Shown here one piece after another: positions 49,554 through 59,688 of a stretch of DNA of 64,000 bases. The notes under the pieces are model-generated. The model was not told the origin of the DNA. It did not search any database and saw nothing but the letters and a program-made list of their open reading frames with translations. Both the position numbers and the translations under genes were made by a program. The stretch's first letter is position 1, and the number at the start of each line of letters is the position of its first letter. Source of the DNA: JAWVZU01 sp033722075 (GTDB taxonomy: Bacteria > Pseudomonadota > Gammaproteobacteria > Xanthomonadales > SZUA-38); contig JAWVZU010000001.1 in NCBI GenBank assembly GCA_033722075.1, positions 1 to 64,000 on the forward strand, in the 5' to 3' direction.

Positions 49554-51083
49554 ATGCGCTTGATCGTTCTTGTTCTGGTCCTGTTTTCCGGGCCTCTGCT
49601 GGCCCAGATCGATCTCCGCCTCACCCAGGTGACTGACGTCACCAGCGTGGTCGACATCAAACATGCCGGCGACGGCAGCGATCGACTGTTCCTGGTCAGG
49701 CAGTTCGGGGACATCCGTATCCTCAAGGCCGGGACCCTGCTCGAAACGCCCTTCATGGACATCCGACCGCAGATCACGATCGGCCAGGAACAGGGGCTGC
49801 TGAGCATCGCCTTCCCGCCCGATCATGCTGCAAGCGGACGCTTCTACGTCTATTACACGGATGATTTCGGGCGGGGAACGATCAGCCGCTTCCAGGTCCA
49901 GGCGAACAACCGGGACCTGGCCGACCTGACCAGCGAGGAAGTCCTCCTGACCGTCAATCAGCCGTTCCCGAATCACAACGGGGGGCGGCTCGAATTCGGT
50001 CCTGACGGCATGCTTTACTTCGGGTTCGGTGACGGCGGATCGGCCAACGATCCCGAGGGCAACGCCCAGAATCCTCGCACGCTGCTGGGCAAGCTGATCC
50101 GCATCGACGTGTCCACGGACGTCGACTACGCGATCCCGCCGGACAATCCGTTCGTCGGCGACCCGGACGTGCGCGATGAGATCTGGGCGCTCGGACTGCG
50201 CAACCCGTGGCGCATTGCCTTCGACCGGATGACCGGAGAGTTGTATATCGCCGACGTCGGGCAGCAGGAGATCGAGGAGGTCAATCGCCAGCCGGCGGGC
50301 ACCGGCGGCCAGAATTACGGCTGGGACCGCTTCGAGGGCAACCGCTGCTTCGAGGGCGACTGCAATCAGAGCGGCCTGACTTTCCCGATCCTCGAGTACC
50401 CCCACTCGGAGGGCTGCTCGATCACCGGTGGCCAGGTCTATCGCGGCCTGGACTATCCGGCCCTGCAGGGCATCTATCTCTTCGGCGACTTCTGCTCGGG
50501 AACGATCTGGGGCGTTCGCTCCAACGAGACCCAGCACATGGTCCTGCTCAGCACCGACCTGATGATCACGACCTTCGGAGAAGACGAGGTCGGCAATGTC
50601 TATGTCGCCCACGGGGGCGGCGGAACCGGTGCCAAGGGGACCGGCCCGCGCGGCGTCTACCTGATCAGCGACGGTGCGCCGGTCGAGGACTCCCGGCCCA
50701 TCGTCGGCCAGCACACCGGAACCTACGTCGTCGACGGCCTCCCGGACCAGGGATTCTTTCTGACGGTCGATGAGAACGCGAGCGGACCGTTTATGTTCTT
50801 CGCCTGGTTTACTTTCCTCGATGGCGAGCCGTTCTGGCTGGTCGGGGTCGAATTCTTCAGCGAGGGCGACGCAAGCGTCGTCGTGCCCGTCGGCACCCGG
50901 CGGGGCCCCGGTTTCCTCGATTTCTCCGGCGATTCGGCCCAGGCCGAGGACTTCGGCACCATGTCCTTCACGGCCGTGAGTTGCACCCAGTTCCGGGTGG
51001 ACTACGAGTTCGACGACTTCGGGGCCGGCAGCCTGGTGCTCGACAAACTTACCGGGGTCAAGGACTTCGCCTGCGAGGACTGA
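49554..51083 (+). CDS. secreted PQQ-dependent sugar dehydrogenase with C-terminal WFTF module
   Basis: 509 residues with a signal peptide (MRLIVLVLVLFSGPLLA). The soluble glucose/sorbosone dehydrogenase beta-propeller spans about 20-375: QEQGLLSIAFPPDH, then FPNHNGGRLEFGPDGMLYFGFGDGG with the catalytic-type His, LGLRNPWRIAFDR, YGWDRFEGNRCF and GGQVYRG. The C-terminal 115 residues are the shared unnamed module (GLPDQG, FFAWFTF, FWLVG, late Cys and Tyr). It oxidises an unidentified sugar or alcohol in the periplasm, using PQQ. No PQQ biosynthesis genes are nearby. Confidence 0.86.
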   Translation: MRLIVLVLVLFSGPLLAQIDLRLTQVTDVTSVVDIKHAGDGSDRLFLVRQFGDIRILKAGTLLETPFMDIRPQITIGQEQGLLSIAFPPDHAASGRFYVYYTDDFGRGTISRFQVQANNRDLADLTSEEVLLTVNQPFPNHNGGRLEFGPDGMLYFGFGDGGSANDPEGNAQNPRTLLGKLIRIDVSTDVDYAIPPDNPFVGDPDVRDEIWALGLRNPWRIAFDRMTGELYIADVGQQEIEEVNRQPAGTGGQNYGWDRFEGNRCFEGDCNQSGLTFPILEYPHSEGCSITGGQVYRGLDYPALQGIYLFGDFCSGTIWGVRSNETQHMVLLSTDLMITTFGEDEVGNVYVAHGGGGTGAKGTGPRGVYLISDGAPVEDSRPIVGQHTGTYVVDGLPDQGFFLTVDENASGPFMFFAWFTFLDGEPFWLVGVEFFSEGDASVVVPVGTRRGPGFLDFSGDSAQAEDFGTMSFTAVSCTQFRVDYEFDDFGAGSLVLDKLTGVKDFACED

Positions 51084-51102
51084 CCGGGTCCGGGAGGGAG
51101 AA

Positions 51103-51888
51103 TCAGATCTCGATCGTGCCTCGCAGGTAGGTTGCGCATCCGGCTTCCAGGATTACGCGCGCTCCGGCCACCTCGGCGACAAGCCGCCCACCGCGCCGGG
51201 AGAGCTGGGCGGCGGTGAGCCGGCTCTTGCCAAGACGCTCTGCCCAGAAAGGTGCCAGGGCACAATGGGCCGAGCCCGTGACCGGGTCTTCCGGCACCCC
51301 GACCGCCGGCCCGAAGAAACGCGAACAGAAGTCGGTCTCTTCTCCGGGCGCCGTCACGATGATCCCGCGGGCCGCAACGGATGCCAGGGCGTCCATCGCC
51401 GGGCGCAAGCCGACGACCTCGGACGCGGAATCCAGCTCACACAGGTAGTCTTCTCCGGCCCGCCAGACCGCCTTCGGCTCCATGCCCAGGGCTGCAGCGA
51501 GGCCTTCGGGCGCATCAGCCGGGCTGGAGGCTTGCGCGGGAAGGTCCATCCGGTAGCCCTGTGCGTCCCCGCGACTGACGACCAGCTGACCGCTGCGGGT
51601 CGAGAATCGGACCGATGAAGCCGCGGCGTCGAACTCGGTCATGATGACGTGTCCACTGGCCAGGGTCGCATGGCCGCACAGTTTCACCTCCGTCGTCGGA
51701 GTGAACCAGCGCAGCTCGTTGACATCGCCGGCAGCGACGAAGAACGCGGTTTCCGAAAGGTTGTTTTCGGCCGCGATCGATTGCATCACCGAGTCCGGCG
51801 GCCAAGCGGTCAGGGGGCATACGGCAGCCGGATTGCCGGCAAACACAACATCGGTGAACGCATCCACCTGGAACAAGGGCACTTTCAT
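51103..51888 (-). CDS. PhzF family protein
   Basis: 261 residues. The N-terminal motif [21 protein letters not shown] carries the family pattern, with the conserved Asn and Glu ([11 protein letters not shown]) that form the active site in Phz[13 protein letters not shown] and [23 protein letters not shown] are the second signature. PhzF-like enzymes are isomerases of the diaminopimelate-epimerase fold. The substrate here is unknown, since no phenazine genes are present. It overlaps recQ by 4 nt (ATGA). Confidence 0.92.
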   Translation of the reverse strand: MKVPLFQVDAFTDVVFAGNPAAVCPLTAWPPDSVMQSIAAENNLSETAFFVAAGDVNELRWFTPTTEVKLCGHATLASGHVIMTEFDAAASSVRFSTRSGQLVVSRGDAQGYRMDLPAQASSPADAPEGLAAALGMEPKAVWRAGEDYLCELDSASEVVGLRPAMDALASVAARGIIVTAPGEETDFCSRFFGPAVGVPEDPVTGSAHCALAPFWAERLGKSRLTAAQLSRRGGRLVAEVAGARVILEAGCATYLRGTIEI

Positions 51889-53699
51889 TGGGTTGCCTCC
51901 GCCAGCGCTTCTTGCAGGGCACCAAGGAAGATTTCACCGTAGCGCTCGAGCTTCTTGGCCCCCACGCCGGGAATTTCGGCCAGTTCTGCGAGAGTCTCCG
52001 GATGCTCGACGACCATGGCCTGCAGGGTCGCGTCATGGAAGATGACATAGGGCGGCACACCCTGCTCGTGAGCCAGGTCCAGGCGAGTTTCCCGCAGGCT
52101 TTCGAAGACCCGTCGCTGCTCTGCGTCCAGTCCGACCGGGGCCGCCGTCTTTCTCGCCGCCTTGCGCGTCTTCTTGACCGGGCGGCGCAATTCCAGGTTC
52201 GTCTCCCCCCGCAGCAGCGGTCGGCAGCTGTCGTTCAGATGCAGGGTTCCATAGCCGTCGACGTCGACATCGACCAGTCCCCGCGCAACCAGTTGCCGGA
52301 GGAGCGTGCGCCATTCGGCTTCGGAATGATCCCGGCCCACGCCGAAGACCGACAATCGATCATGCCCCCAGCGCTCGACCTTTTCCTGGGTCTTGCCTCG
52401 CAGGACGTCGACGACCTGGCCAACCCCGAAGCGCTGCCCGGTCCGATAGATGGCCGACAAGGCCATCCGCGCCGCCTCCGTCGCATCCCAGGTGTCCGGA
52501 GGATCCAGGCAGTTGTCGCAGTTGCCGCAGGGCGCCGCCAGTTCCTCACCGAAGTAGCCCAGGAGAGCCACCCGCCGACAGCTGGACAGCTCGCAATAGC
52601 CCAGCAGGGCATCCAGCTTGGCCCGCTCGACGCGCTTGCGCTGCTCCCCGCTCTCCGACTCCTCCAGCATGGAACGGCGGCGGATCAGGTCCGAGAGGCC
52701 GTAGACCATCCAGGCCGTCGCCGGCAGCCCATCCCGACCGGCGCGCCCGGTTTCCTGGTAATAGGCCTCCACGCTGCCGGGCAGGTCCAGGTGGGCCACG
52801 AACCGGACATTGGGCTTGTCGATCCCCATGCCGAAGGCGATCGTGGCAACGATGACCTGTCCCTCCTCGTTGAGAAAGCGCGTCTGGTGCCGCTGCCGAA
52901 GCTCGGAATCGAGACCCGCATGATAGGGATACGCGGGGATCCCCCTGGCCGTGAGCCACTCGGCGGTTTCCTCCACCGACCGCCGGCTGAGGCAGTAGAC
53001 GATGCCTGCATCGCCCCGGTGCTGCTCTTCGAGAAAGCGCAGCAGCTGCTGCTTGCCGCCCTGCCGTTCGGCCACCCGGTAGGTGATGTTGGGCCGGTCG
53101 AAGCTCGCGATGAACTCGCCCGGATCGCGCAGGCCGAGGCGAGTCACGATCTCGCGGCGGGTCGGGCCGTCGGCGGTCGCGGTCAGGGCCATCCGCGGCG
53201 CATCGGGAATCCGGTCCGCCAGTGCCGCAAGCTGCATGTACTCGGGACGAAAGTCATGGCCCCATTGAGACACGCAGTGGGCTTCGTCGATGGCGATCAG
53301 GGCCACCGGCAATTCGCCGAGCAACTCTGCCGTCCGGGGCTGCAGAGCCCGCTCGGGCGCCAGGTAGAGGAGATCGATTTCACCGGACCGAAGGCGGCGT
53401 TCGATGTCCGCCTGGTCGGTGCTCGAAAGCGTCGAGTTGAGCGCCTCGGCCCGCACCCCCAGCTGCCGCAGCGTGGCGACCTGGTCCGCCATCAGGGCAA
53501 TCAGGGGTGAGATCACGACGGCCACACCAGGCCGGACCAGCGCGGGAATCTGGAAACATAGCGACTTGCCGCCACCGGTCGGCATGAGGACGAGCGCGTC
53601 GCGGCCCTCGCAGGCAGATTCGATGATCTCCTTCTGCAGCCCTCGAAAGGCCCGATACCCGAAGACTTCGCTGAGGATCTGGGTCGCTTCCCTGCCCAT
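51885..53699 (-). CDS. recQ: ATP-dependent DNA helicase RecQ
   Basis: 604 residues, the usual RecQ size. Walker A is [16 protein letters not shown] is [17 protein letters not shown], and the motif 4-6 region reads [29 protein letters not shown] and [12 protein letters not shown]. The RQC zinc cysteines are CELSSCRR and CGNCDNC. An HRDC domain closes the protein (about 520-600). It unwinds DNA 3'-5' in recombination repair and replication restart. PhzF follows with a 4-nt overlap, and the hydroxylase gene ends 5 nt upstream. Confidence 0.96.
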   Translation of the reverse strand: MGREATQILSEVFGYRAFRGLQKEIIESACEGRDALVLMPTGGGKSLCFQIPALVRPGVAVVISPLIALMADQVATLRQLGVRAEALNSTLSSTDQADIERRLRSGEIDLLYLAPERALQPRTAELLGELPVALIAIDEAHCVSQWGHDFRPEYMQLAALADRIPDAPRMALTATADGPTRREIVTRLGLRDPGEFIASFDRPNITYRVAERQGGKQQLLRFLEEQHRGDAGIVYCLSRRSVEETAEWLTARGIPAYPYHAGLDSELRQRHQTRFLNEEGQVIVATIAFGMGIDKPNVRFVAHLDLPGSVEAYYQETGRAGRDGLPATAWMVYGLSDLIRRRSMLEESESGEQRKRVERAKLDALLGYCELSSCRRVALLGYFGEELAAPCGNCDNCLDPPDTWDATEAARMALSAIYRTGQRFGVGQVVDVLRGKTQEKVERWGHDRLSVFGVGRDHSEAEWRTLLRQLVARGLVDVDVDGYGTLHLNDSCRPLLRGETNLELRRPVKKTRKAARKTAAPVGLDAEQRRVFESLRETRLDLAHEQGVPPYVIFHDATLQAMVVEHPETLAELAEIPGVGAKKLERYGEIFLGALQEALAEATQ

Positions 53700-53704
53700 C
53701 GACC

Positions 53705-55045
53705 TCAGAGATCCAGGTCTTCGACCGTCAATTCCCGGTTGGCATGGAACCAGGCATCACCGCGTTCGATGATCGCGCGCAGGGCAGCTCGTTCGAGCTC
53801 CGACAGGTCGGGGTTCCAGGTTTCGAAGATCAGCACGACCCGGGTCTGGTCGCTGCGATTCCAGGCCTCGTGCAGGAAACTGTCGTCGAACACCAGGCAA
53901 CGCCCTTCTTCCCAGGTCTGCGTCTCGCCGCCAACGGTGATCGCACAATCGGGCGGGATGATGAGCGGCAGGTGGATCGCCAGCTTTGCGTTCGAGACCC
54001 CGTAGTGCGGCGGAATGTGCGTCCCCGGTTCCAGCACCGAGAAAAACGCCTCCGGCGCATGCCCGTCGACTTCGACCAGCGGAAGGCCGCGAAGGGCTTC
54101 GTAGGCCGTGGGACAGCGACGACAGTTCTCTTCCACCGGTCGATTGCCGCGAATCAGGTGCACCGAGGCCCAGTTGAGCTTGCCGGCCATCTTCTTCCAG
54201 CCCTCGTGCGCGTTTGGCGCCTCCGGCACGTAGGGCTCGAAGCCGGACCGATCGGCCATCACCGCCAGGAATTCCTTGCGGATCGCTTCGGTCCTGTCCT
54301 CAAGCTCAGACAGCCACTCGAAGGACTCCCGGGGCCAGAATGGCCGGGCCGTGATACGCGGGTAGTAGATGAAATCGGGCTGCTGCCGCGGCTCCTCATA
54401 GTCGACCGGCTTACGACCCTGAAACCCGTCCAGGAACCGGGACCAGCGTGCCGGCAGCGAGGCTCCGGTCGTCTCTTCCAGTTCCTTGACGAGTGCCTGG
54501 TTCGCCCGGTAGTGGTAGGACCGCAGCAGGTCGTCACCCTGCTGAGAAAGCTCCCGCAGGCTCAGTTCAGCCCGCCGGTTCCGGCGCGCGTTGGCGAGTT
54601 CGGGATCCAGGGCGAAAGCCCTGGTCATGGCCCGGGCCGCTTGCTCCTCGCGTCCTGCCGCCTGGAGCGCCAATGCCAGCTCAGCGAACAGGGCCCCCTC
54701 CTCGGGAGCAGCCACAAGGGCCTGGCCGAAAGACTGCACCGCCTGCGATCGGTGACCATTTTTCTGTTGTATACGACCGAGTTCGCGCCAGGCCTGGGGA
54801 TCCGCCGGTCGTGCTTTGCAGAGCCGCTCGAGCAGGGCGCTGGCCTCGTTCAGATCGTTACGTTTCTGCGCCTGGGCACTGAGGAAGGTCAGAGCGTAGG
54901 GATTCGCTTCGCCGCTTTCCAGGATCTGCCGGCACACCTGTTCGGCCGCTTCCATCCGGTGCTGCGCAACATAGCGCTGGGCGAGGACAAGCCGACGCTG
55001 ATTCTGGGGCGAATCGGACTGGGGTGCAGTGTCCGCGCCGGACAC
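53705..55045 (-). CDS. TPR-aspartyl/asparaginyl beta-hydroxylase family protein
   Basis: 446 residues from GTG 55045, two nt after the FHA gene stop. A longer upstream frame would begin in the FHA gene with a His/Arg-rich tail and is rejected. An N-terminal TPR region (about 20-165) precedes the AspH domain: the iron ligand His in [10 protein letters not shown], and [13 protein letters not shown] with the second His. The oxoglutarate arginine is probably in [10 protein letters not shown]. The family hydroxylates Asp/Asn residues or lipid A acyl chains. The target is unknown here. Confidence 0.87.
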   Translation of the reverse strand: MSGADTAPQSDSPQNQRRLVLAQRYVAQHRMEAAEQVCRQILESGEANPYALTFLSAQAQKRNDLNEASALLERLCKARPADPQAWRELGRIQQKNGHRSQAVQSFGQALVAAPEEGALFAELALALQAAGREEQAARAMTRAFALDPELANARRNRRAELSLRELSQQGDDLLRSYHYRANQALVKELEETTGASLPARWSRFLDGFQGRKPVDYEEPRQQPDFIYYPRITARPFWPRESFEWLSELEDRTEAIRKEFLAVMADRSGFEPYVPEAPNAHEGWKKMAGKLNWASVHLIRGNRPVEENCRRCPTAYEALRGLPLVEVDGHAPEAFFSVLEPGTHIPPHYGVSNAKLAIHLPLIIPPDCAITVGGETQTWEEGRCLVFDDSFLHEAWNRSDQTRVVLIFETWNPDLSELERAALRAIIERGDAWFHANRELTVEDLDL

Positions 55046-55047
55046 GC

Positions 55048-55899
55048 TCAGATGATGCCGCCGAACTTGAGTCCGGCGATGGCCGCGGCAATCAGTACGG
55101 TGATGATGATGGCCCACTTGGTCGTCGACGACCCGGAAGCCTCCGTTTCCAATTCCTCATCTCCGACAGCGCCCTGCCGGACGGTCGGTTGATCGTCCTT
55201 GGCGGCGGATTTCTTGGGCGTGTCCTGGCCCGGCGCCTGGATCAGGAACCGGACCGTGTCCAGCTTGAGCTCGTCACCCGGTTCGATTTTCTCCCGGCGA
55301 ACCTGTTGTCCGTTGACGAAAGTGCCGTTCGCTGAGCCGAGGTCCTCGACGTACAAGCCGTCCGGGGTAATCACCAGCTTGGCGTGTTTGCGGGAAATTT
55401 CCTCACTTGCCAGGCAGACATCGCATTCGCTGTGCCGGCCGATGATGGTCGTGCCCCGGATCGGAAAGTGCTTGCCGAAGGTCCCGCCGGACACGCCACG
55501 CAGGACGTATTGGGGAACGGCCATGCGAACCTTGGTTGCTCCGTCGTCGCCATCGTCCTCAACCGGCGGAGGCGGGGTCCACCCACCCGATGCCTTGGGC
55601 GGTGCAGGCGCCGAATCGCCGCCGGCAACCTGGCACTGGACCGTACCGAACAGCAGCGCATCGCCGGCCTTGACGGGTGTCCTTGCGACGACCAGGGAAC
55701 CGTTCACGCGAGTAATGTTTGCGGCGTTGTCGACCTTGATATGGGCGGTGCCGTCGGGCTCGACGGTAATTCGCGCATGCCCCGCCGCGATGCCCTTGAC
55801 GTCGAGCTGCACATCCGATTCCGGATCGCTGCCGACCACGGTCTCGCCCTGGGGCAATTCGACCTGCTTATGCTCTCCGTTGGGAAACACCAGTTTCAT
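55048..55899 (-). CDS. tandem FHA-domain protein with C-terminal membrane anchor
   Basis: 283 residues from the ATG at 55899. TTG five codons upstream is possible. The first FHA-like domain (about 1-95) has GETVVGSDPESDV but lacks a perfect RxS core. The second (about 130-225) is canonical: IIGRHSECDV, ISRKHAKLVI and LGSANGTFVN. A Pro/Asp linker separates them, and a single membrane helix (about 262-280) ends the protein. It should bind phosphothreonine proteins at the inner face of the membrane. No Ser/Thr kinase is present in the window. It is encoded directly upstream of the hydroxylase gene. Confidence 0.88.
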   Translation of the reverse strand: MKLVFPNGEHKQVELPQGETVVGSDPESDVQLDVKGIAAGHARITVEPDGTAHIKVDNAANITRVNGSLVVARTPVKAGDALLFGTVQCQVAGGDSAPAPPKASGGWTPPPPVEDDGDDGATKVRMAVPQYVLRGVSGGTFGKHFPIRGTTIIGRHSECDVCLASEEISRKHAKLVITPDGLYVEDLGSANGTFVNGQQVRREKIEPGDELKLDTVRFLIQAPGQDTPKKSAAKDDQPTVRQGAVGDEELETEASGSSTTKWAIIITVLIAAAIAGLKFGGII

Positions 55900-56015
55900 T
55901 GATTCCCCCGTCAACCATTTCTCGGTTGAAACCTACCGTCGATAGCAGAAGAGTGTGGCTTCTTCACGCTGCTCAATCAACCCCGTCCAGTGTACCGCTT
56001 CGGGAAGAGCGTTTC

Positions 56016-56420
56016 CTACTTGATGACCCTGAGGTGACTCTTGCTGAGACGCTTCTCGTCCGTTTCCGGGTCGTCCGCCTCCGAAGGCGTCTCGGCGCTC
56101 TCCGTCTGATCATCTTCCGGCGGAAACATCATCCCCTGACCGTTCTCGCGCGCATAGATCGCCAACACTGCTGTCGGCGGTATCTGAACATGACGGGCAA
56201 CCCCCGAGAAGCGCGCATTGAATTCGATCAATTCATTGTCCAGGCTCAAATCCTTGACCGCCTGCATGCCGATATTCAGGTTGACCTTTCCATCCTGTGC
56301 GACACCCGGCGGAATCTCGACTCCCGCGGCACTCGCATCCACCAGAAGGTGGGGCGTCATGCCGTTGTCGCTGATCCATTCGTAGAGGGCCCGCAACAGG
56401 TAGGGTCGACTGGAAGTCAT
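56016..56420 (-). CDS. sspB: ClpXP protease specificity-enhancing factor SspB
   Basis: 134 residues. It opens SSRPYLLRALYEWISDNGMTPHLLVDA as in E. coli SspB, with the substrate-binding fold through about residue 100 (EFNARFSGVARHVQIP and AIYARENGQGMMF). An acidic disordered tail follows, and the C-terminal motif HLRVIK is the ClpX-binding XB motif. It delivers ssrA-tagged and other proteins to ClpXP. Its ATG overlaps the sspA stop by one base. Confidence 0.96.
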   Translation of the reverse strand: MTSSRPYLLRALYEWISDNGMTPHLLVDASAAGVEIPPGVAQDGKVNLNIGMQAVKDLSLDNELIEFNARFSGVARHVQIPPTAVLAIYARENGQGMMFPPEDDQTESAETPSEADDPETDEKRLSKSHLRVIK

Positions 56421-57040
56421 CAGCGCAGTTCCCGCTCCGGTTCGGTAAGGCTATCCTGGAAGGATTCCAGCTGGAACACCCGATCTCCGTAGGCACGAAC
56501 TTCCGCGGCCGACTTCGGCAGCTTGACGCCGAAATGCTCGAGACGCCAGATCAGAGGCGCCACCGCGGCGTCCACCAGCGTCAATTCTTCGCTCAGGAAG
56601 AATTCTCCGAGATTAAACAACTCGTTCGAGGCGGCAAGACTCTCGCCCAGTTCCTTGCGTGCGGCGTCCGCATCCTTCTTGGTGCCGGTCTCCATACGGT
56701 CGACCAGCGTGTACCAGTCCTTCATCAGCCGATACTGGGTCAGTCGCAGGCGCGCCCGCGACACTGGATCGACCGGCATCAACGGAGGATGCGGATAGCG
56801 TTCGTCCAGGTAATCGTTGATGACACCCGCGTCATAAAGGACCAGGTCTCGGTCGATCAACGTCGGAACAGACTGGTAGGGATTGAGATCGATGAGGTCT
56901 TCCGGCGGGTGGTCCGGATCGACATCAATGATCTCTACGTTGATTCCCTTCTCCGCCAGGACGAAGCGCACCCGATGACTGTGGATCGAGGTCGGCGAAG
57001 AGAACAGGGCCATCACAGATCTGCCTTTGGCTAGGGCCAC
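56420..57040 (-). CDS. sspA: stringent starvation protein A
   Basis: 206 residues, GTG start with AGGAG six nt upstream. It has a glutathione S-transferase fold with the N-terminal thioredoxin-like part (SVMALFSSPTSIHSHRVRFVL), YQSVPTLIDRDLVLYDAGVI and LDERYPHPPLMPVDPVSRA as in SspA. It lacks GST activity in known cases and acts as an RNA-polymerase-associated regulator in starvation and acid stress. The order petABC-sspA-sspB is a recurrent gammaproteobacterial arrangement. Confidence 0.94.
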   Translation of the reverse strand: MALAKGRSVMALFSSPTSIHSHRVRFVLAEKGINVEIIDVDPDHPPEDLIDLNPYQSVPTLIDRDLVLYDAGVINDYLDERYPHPPLMPVDPVSRARLRLTQYRLMKDWYTLVDRMETGTKKDADAARKELGESLAASNELFNLGEFFLSEELTLVDAAVAPLIWRLEHFGVKLPKSAAEVRAYGDRVFQLESFQDSLTEPERELR

Positions 57041-57084
57041 ATTGCACTCCTTGAATTGTAATTATGTCCCTGAATCGGGCCCAT

Positions 57085-57834
57085 CTAATGGACGTCGCGC
57101 CAGAATTCCTTCTTGAGCAGCCAGGCCAGGAACGTGAATACTACCAGATAGAGCATCACCCAGATCCCGAGCGACTCGCGCTTCAGCTTTGCCGGCTCAC
57201 CGACATACTCGAGAAAATTGACCAGATCGGTAACTAACCGGTCGTATTCTTCCGCGCTCATCGTACCGGCCTGAACGACGTCGAACGACGGCCCGGCCGC
57301 GTGCCCTCCATGATCGCCTTCGGCAGCCTCGTCATCGGCGTGCGAGACGACCTGGATTCCCTGTTGCTGCCACAGAACATGCGGCATGGCTGTGTTCTGG
57401 AATACCGTATTGTTCCAGCCGGTCGGGCGACTAGCGTCGGCGTGGAAGGACTTGAGAAATGTGTAAACCCAGTCTGGCCCCCGCGAGCGCGCCACCAGCG
57501 AGAGATCGGGCGGGGCGGCACCGAACCAGCCCTGAGCGGCCTCCTTCTCCATCGCAATGGTCATGACGTCGCCGATCTTCTTGTCGTCGTCGAAGATCAG
57601 AAACTCATTCACCTGTTCCTCGGTCAACTCGAGGTCCTCTGCGAGGCGGCTGTAGCGCATGTACTGCGCCGAATGGCAACCCATGCAGTTGTTGACAAAG
57701 ATCGCGGCGCCGCGCTGCAGAGAGGCGGTGTTGCCCAGATCGATCGAGGCACGTTGCAGGGGAACTTCCGGCCCGGCCGCCGGGGCGCCGCCACTGAACA
57801 GGAGCGCCAGGAATGCAACTGTCATGCTTTTCAT
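57085..57834 (-). CDS. petC: cytochrome bc1 complex, cytochrome c1 subunit
   Basis: 249 residues from the ATG at 57834. A signal peptide is followed by the heme motif CMGCH (in NNCMGCHSAQYMRYSRLAED). The sixth ligand Met probably lies in QNTAMPHVLW, a typical cytochrome c1 signature. A C-terminal membrane anchor (about 222-242) ends KKEFWRDVH. It accepts electrons from the Rieske protein and passes them to soluble cytochrome c. It overlaps petB by 4 nt. Confidence 0.95.
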   Translation of the reverse strand: MKSMTVAFLALLFSGGAPAAGPEVPLQRASIDLGNTASLQRGAAIFVNNCMGCHSAQYMRYSRLAEDLELTEEQVNEFLIFDDDKKIGDVMTIAMEKEAAQGWFGAAPPDLSLVARSRGPDWVYTFLKSFHADASRPTGWNNTVFQNTAMPHVLWQQQGIQVVSHADDEAAEGDHGGHAAGPSFDVVQAGTMSAEEYDRLVTDLVNFLEYVGEPAKLKRESLGIWVMLYLVVFTFLAWLLKKEFWRDVH

Positions 57835-59087
57835 TCGGTCACCCTCTCCGGTACGGGCTTCGGTTTGTCCCACTTGCTCCACAACGGCATCAGCAGGAAA
57901 AACGCAAAGTAGAAAATGGTGAAGATCCGAGCCAGCAGGGTCTGCGTCGCGCTACCGGACTGGGCACCCAGATAACCGAGAACGAGGAAAGAGATCGCAA
58001 ACAGGGTCAGCATGATCTTCCAGAGCCACCCCTTGTAGCGGATCGACTTCACCGGGCTGCGATCCAGCCAGGGCAGCAAAAACAGAATGAACACCGCTGC
58101 GCCCATGACGATCACGCCCCCGAGCTTGTCGGGCACCGCACGCAACATCGCGTAGAACGGCGTGAAATACCAGACCGGTTTGATGTGCTCCGGAGTGACC
58201 AGGGGATCAGCCGGCACGAAATTATCGTGCTCCAGGAACCAGCCACCCATCTCCGGCGCATAGAAGATGATGAACGCGAAGATCAGCAGGAACATGCCCA
58301 CGCCGAACAGGTCCTTGACCGTGTAGTAGGGATGGAACGCAATGCCGTCCACCGGAACACCGTCCTCGTCCTTGTTCTCCTTGATTTCGATCCCGTCCGG
58401 ATTGTTTGATCCAACCTCGTGCAGCGCGGTGAGGTGAAGGACCACCAGGGCCAGCAGGGCCAGCGGAACGGCAATGACATGCAGCGCCACGAAGCGATTC
58501 AGGGTCGCATCGGAGACCAGGTAGTCACCCCGGATCCACTGCGCGATTTCCGGCCCGCTGATGAAGCCCAGATCCGGGATCGCCCCGAACAGGGAGATGA
58601 TCACCTGCGCCCCCCAGTAGGACATCTGGCCCCAGGGCAGCACATAGCCGAGGAACGCCTCGGCCATCAAGGCCAGGTAGATGAACATCCCGATGATCCA
58701 CAGCAGCTCCCGCGGCTTGCGGTACGAGCCGTACATCAGTGCGCGAAACATGTGCAGGTAGACCACGATGAAGAACATGGAAGCGCCGATGGCGTGCATG
58801 TACCGCACCAGCCAGCCGAAGGGCACGTCCCGCATGATGTACTCGACCGAGGCGAAGGCCTCGGCGGCGCTGGTCTTGTAGTGCATGGTCAACCAGATCC
58901 CGGTGATGATCTGGTTGGCCAGCACCAGGATCGCGAGAGAGCCGAAGTAGTACCAAACGTTGAAGTTTTTCGCGGCGTAGTAATTGGCGAGGTGCTTGTC
59001 CCAGAACTCCTTGACCGGCAGCCGGGCATCCAGCCACTCCAGCGTATTGGTCGCGCCCCGGGCGATTGCTCCTTGAGGTTTCATCAT
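57831..59087 (-). CDS. petB: cytochrome bc1 complex, cytochrome b subunit
   Basis: 418 residues from the ATG at 59087, eight nt after GGAAGGAGC. The heme His pairs are visible in YMHAIGASMFFIVVYLHMFR and in FVALHVIAVPLALLALVVLHL. The quinol-site motif PEWY is present in the variant form KPVWYF (HIKPVWYFTPFYAMLR). The fold has eight membrane helices. It carries the quinol oxidation and reduction sites. Its start lies 2 nt from the petA stop. Confidence 0.96.
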   Translation of the reverse strand: MMKPQGAIARGATNTLEWLDARLPVKEFWDKHLANYYAAKNFNVWYYFGSLAILVLANQIITGIWLTMHYKTSAAEAFASVEYIMRDVPFGWLVRYMHAIGASMFFIVVYLHMFRALMYGSYRKPRELLWIIGMFIYLALMAEAFLGYVLPWGQMSYWGAQVIISLFGAIPDLGFISGPEIAQWIRGDYLVSDATLNRFVALHVIAVPLALLALVVLHLTALHEVGSNNPDGIEIKENKDEDGVPVDGIAFHPYYTVKDLFGVGMFLLIFAFIIFYAPEMGGWFLEHDNFVPADPLVTPEHIKPVWYFTPFYAMLRAVPDKLGGVIVMGAAVFILFLLPWLDRSPVKSIRYKGWLWKIMLTLFAISFLVLGYLGAQSGSATQTLLARIFTIFYFAFFLLMPLWSKWDKPKPVPERVTE

Positions 59088-59088
59088 G

Positions 59089-59688
59089 TCAAGCGGCTCC
59101 TTCCGGTCCAATGCCGATCAGCAGGCGGTTGTCATCCAGAAAGCTGTACGGGGGAACTTCCAGGTTCAGCGGCGCCGGAACGCCCTGATAGACCCGCCCC
59201 GCAAGATCAAAGCGGCTGTTGTGGCAGGGGCAGAAGAAGCCGCCCTTCCAATCCGGGTCGAACGGCTGCGGTTCGACCTCCGGCACGAACTTGGGTGAAC
59301 AGCCGAGATGGGTACAGATTCCCAGCAGCACCAGGTACTCGGGATTCAGCGATCGGTATTGATTCTCGGCAAAATCCGGCTGCTGGTCCTGCGCTTCCGA
59401 GTTCGGATCCCGGAGCTGGTCCTCGACCAGGTCGAGCGTCGCCAGCATCTCGTCGGTCCGGCGCAGAATCCAGACCGGTCGACCTCGCCACTCGGCCTTG
59501 AGCATCTGGCCGGGCTCGAGTTTGTCGATGGTGACTTCCACCGGTGCCCCGGCGGCTCGAGCGCGCGCACTCGGCTGCCACATCTTCACGAAAGGAATAG
59601 CGACGCCGACAGCGCCGATCGCGCCGACAACGCTCACCGTTCCGGTCAGGAATCGGCGGCGATTCTTGTTTACGCCTTCGCTAGACAT
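59089..59688 (-). CDS. petA: ubiquinol-cytochrome c reductase Rieske iron-sulphur subunit
   Basis: 199 residues, ATG with GGAG six nt upstream. The N-terminus has a Tat-like NKNRRRFLTGTVSVVGAIGA membrane anchor. The 2Fe-2S ligands are CTHLGC and CPCHNS in the Rieske domain (about 125-165). It moves electrons from quinol to cytochrome c1. It is the first gene of petABC-sspAB. The region 59689-59889 between it and the divergent protease gene holds the promoters. Confidence 0.96.
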   Translation of the reverse strand: MSSEGVNKNRRRFLTGTVSVVGAIGAVGVAIPFVKMWQPSARARAAGAPVEVTIDKLEPGQMLKAEWRGRPVWILRRTDEMLATLDLVEDQLRDPNSEAQDQQPDFAENQYRSLNPEYLVLLGICTHLGCSPKFVPEVEPQPFDPDWKGGFFCPCHNSRFDLAGRVYQGVPAPLNLEVPPYSFLDDNRLLIGIGPEGAA

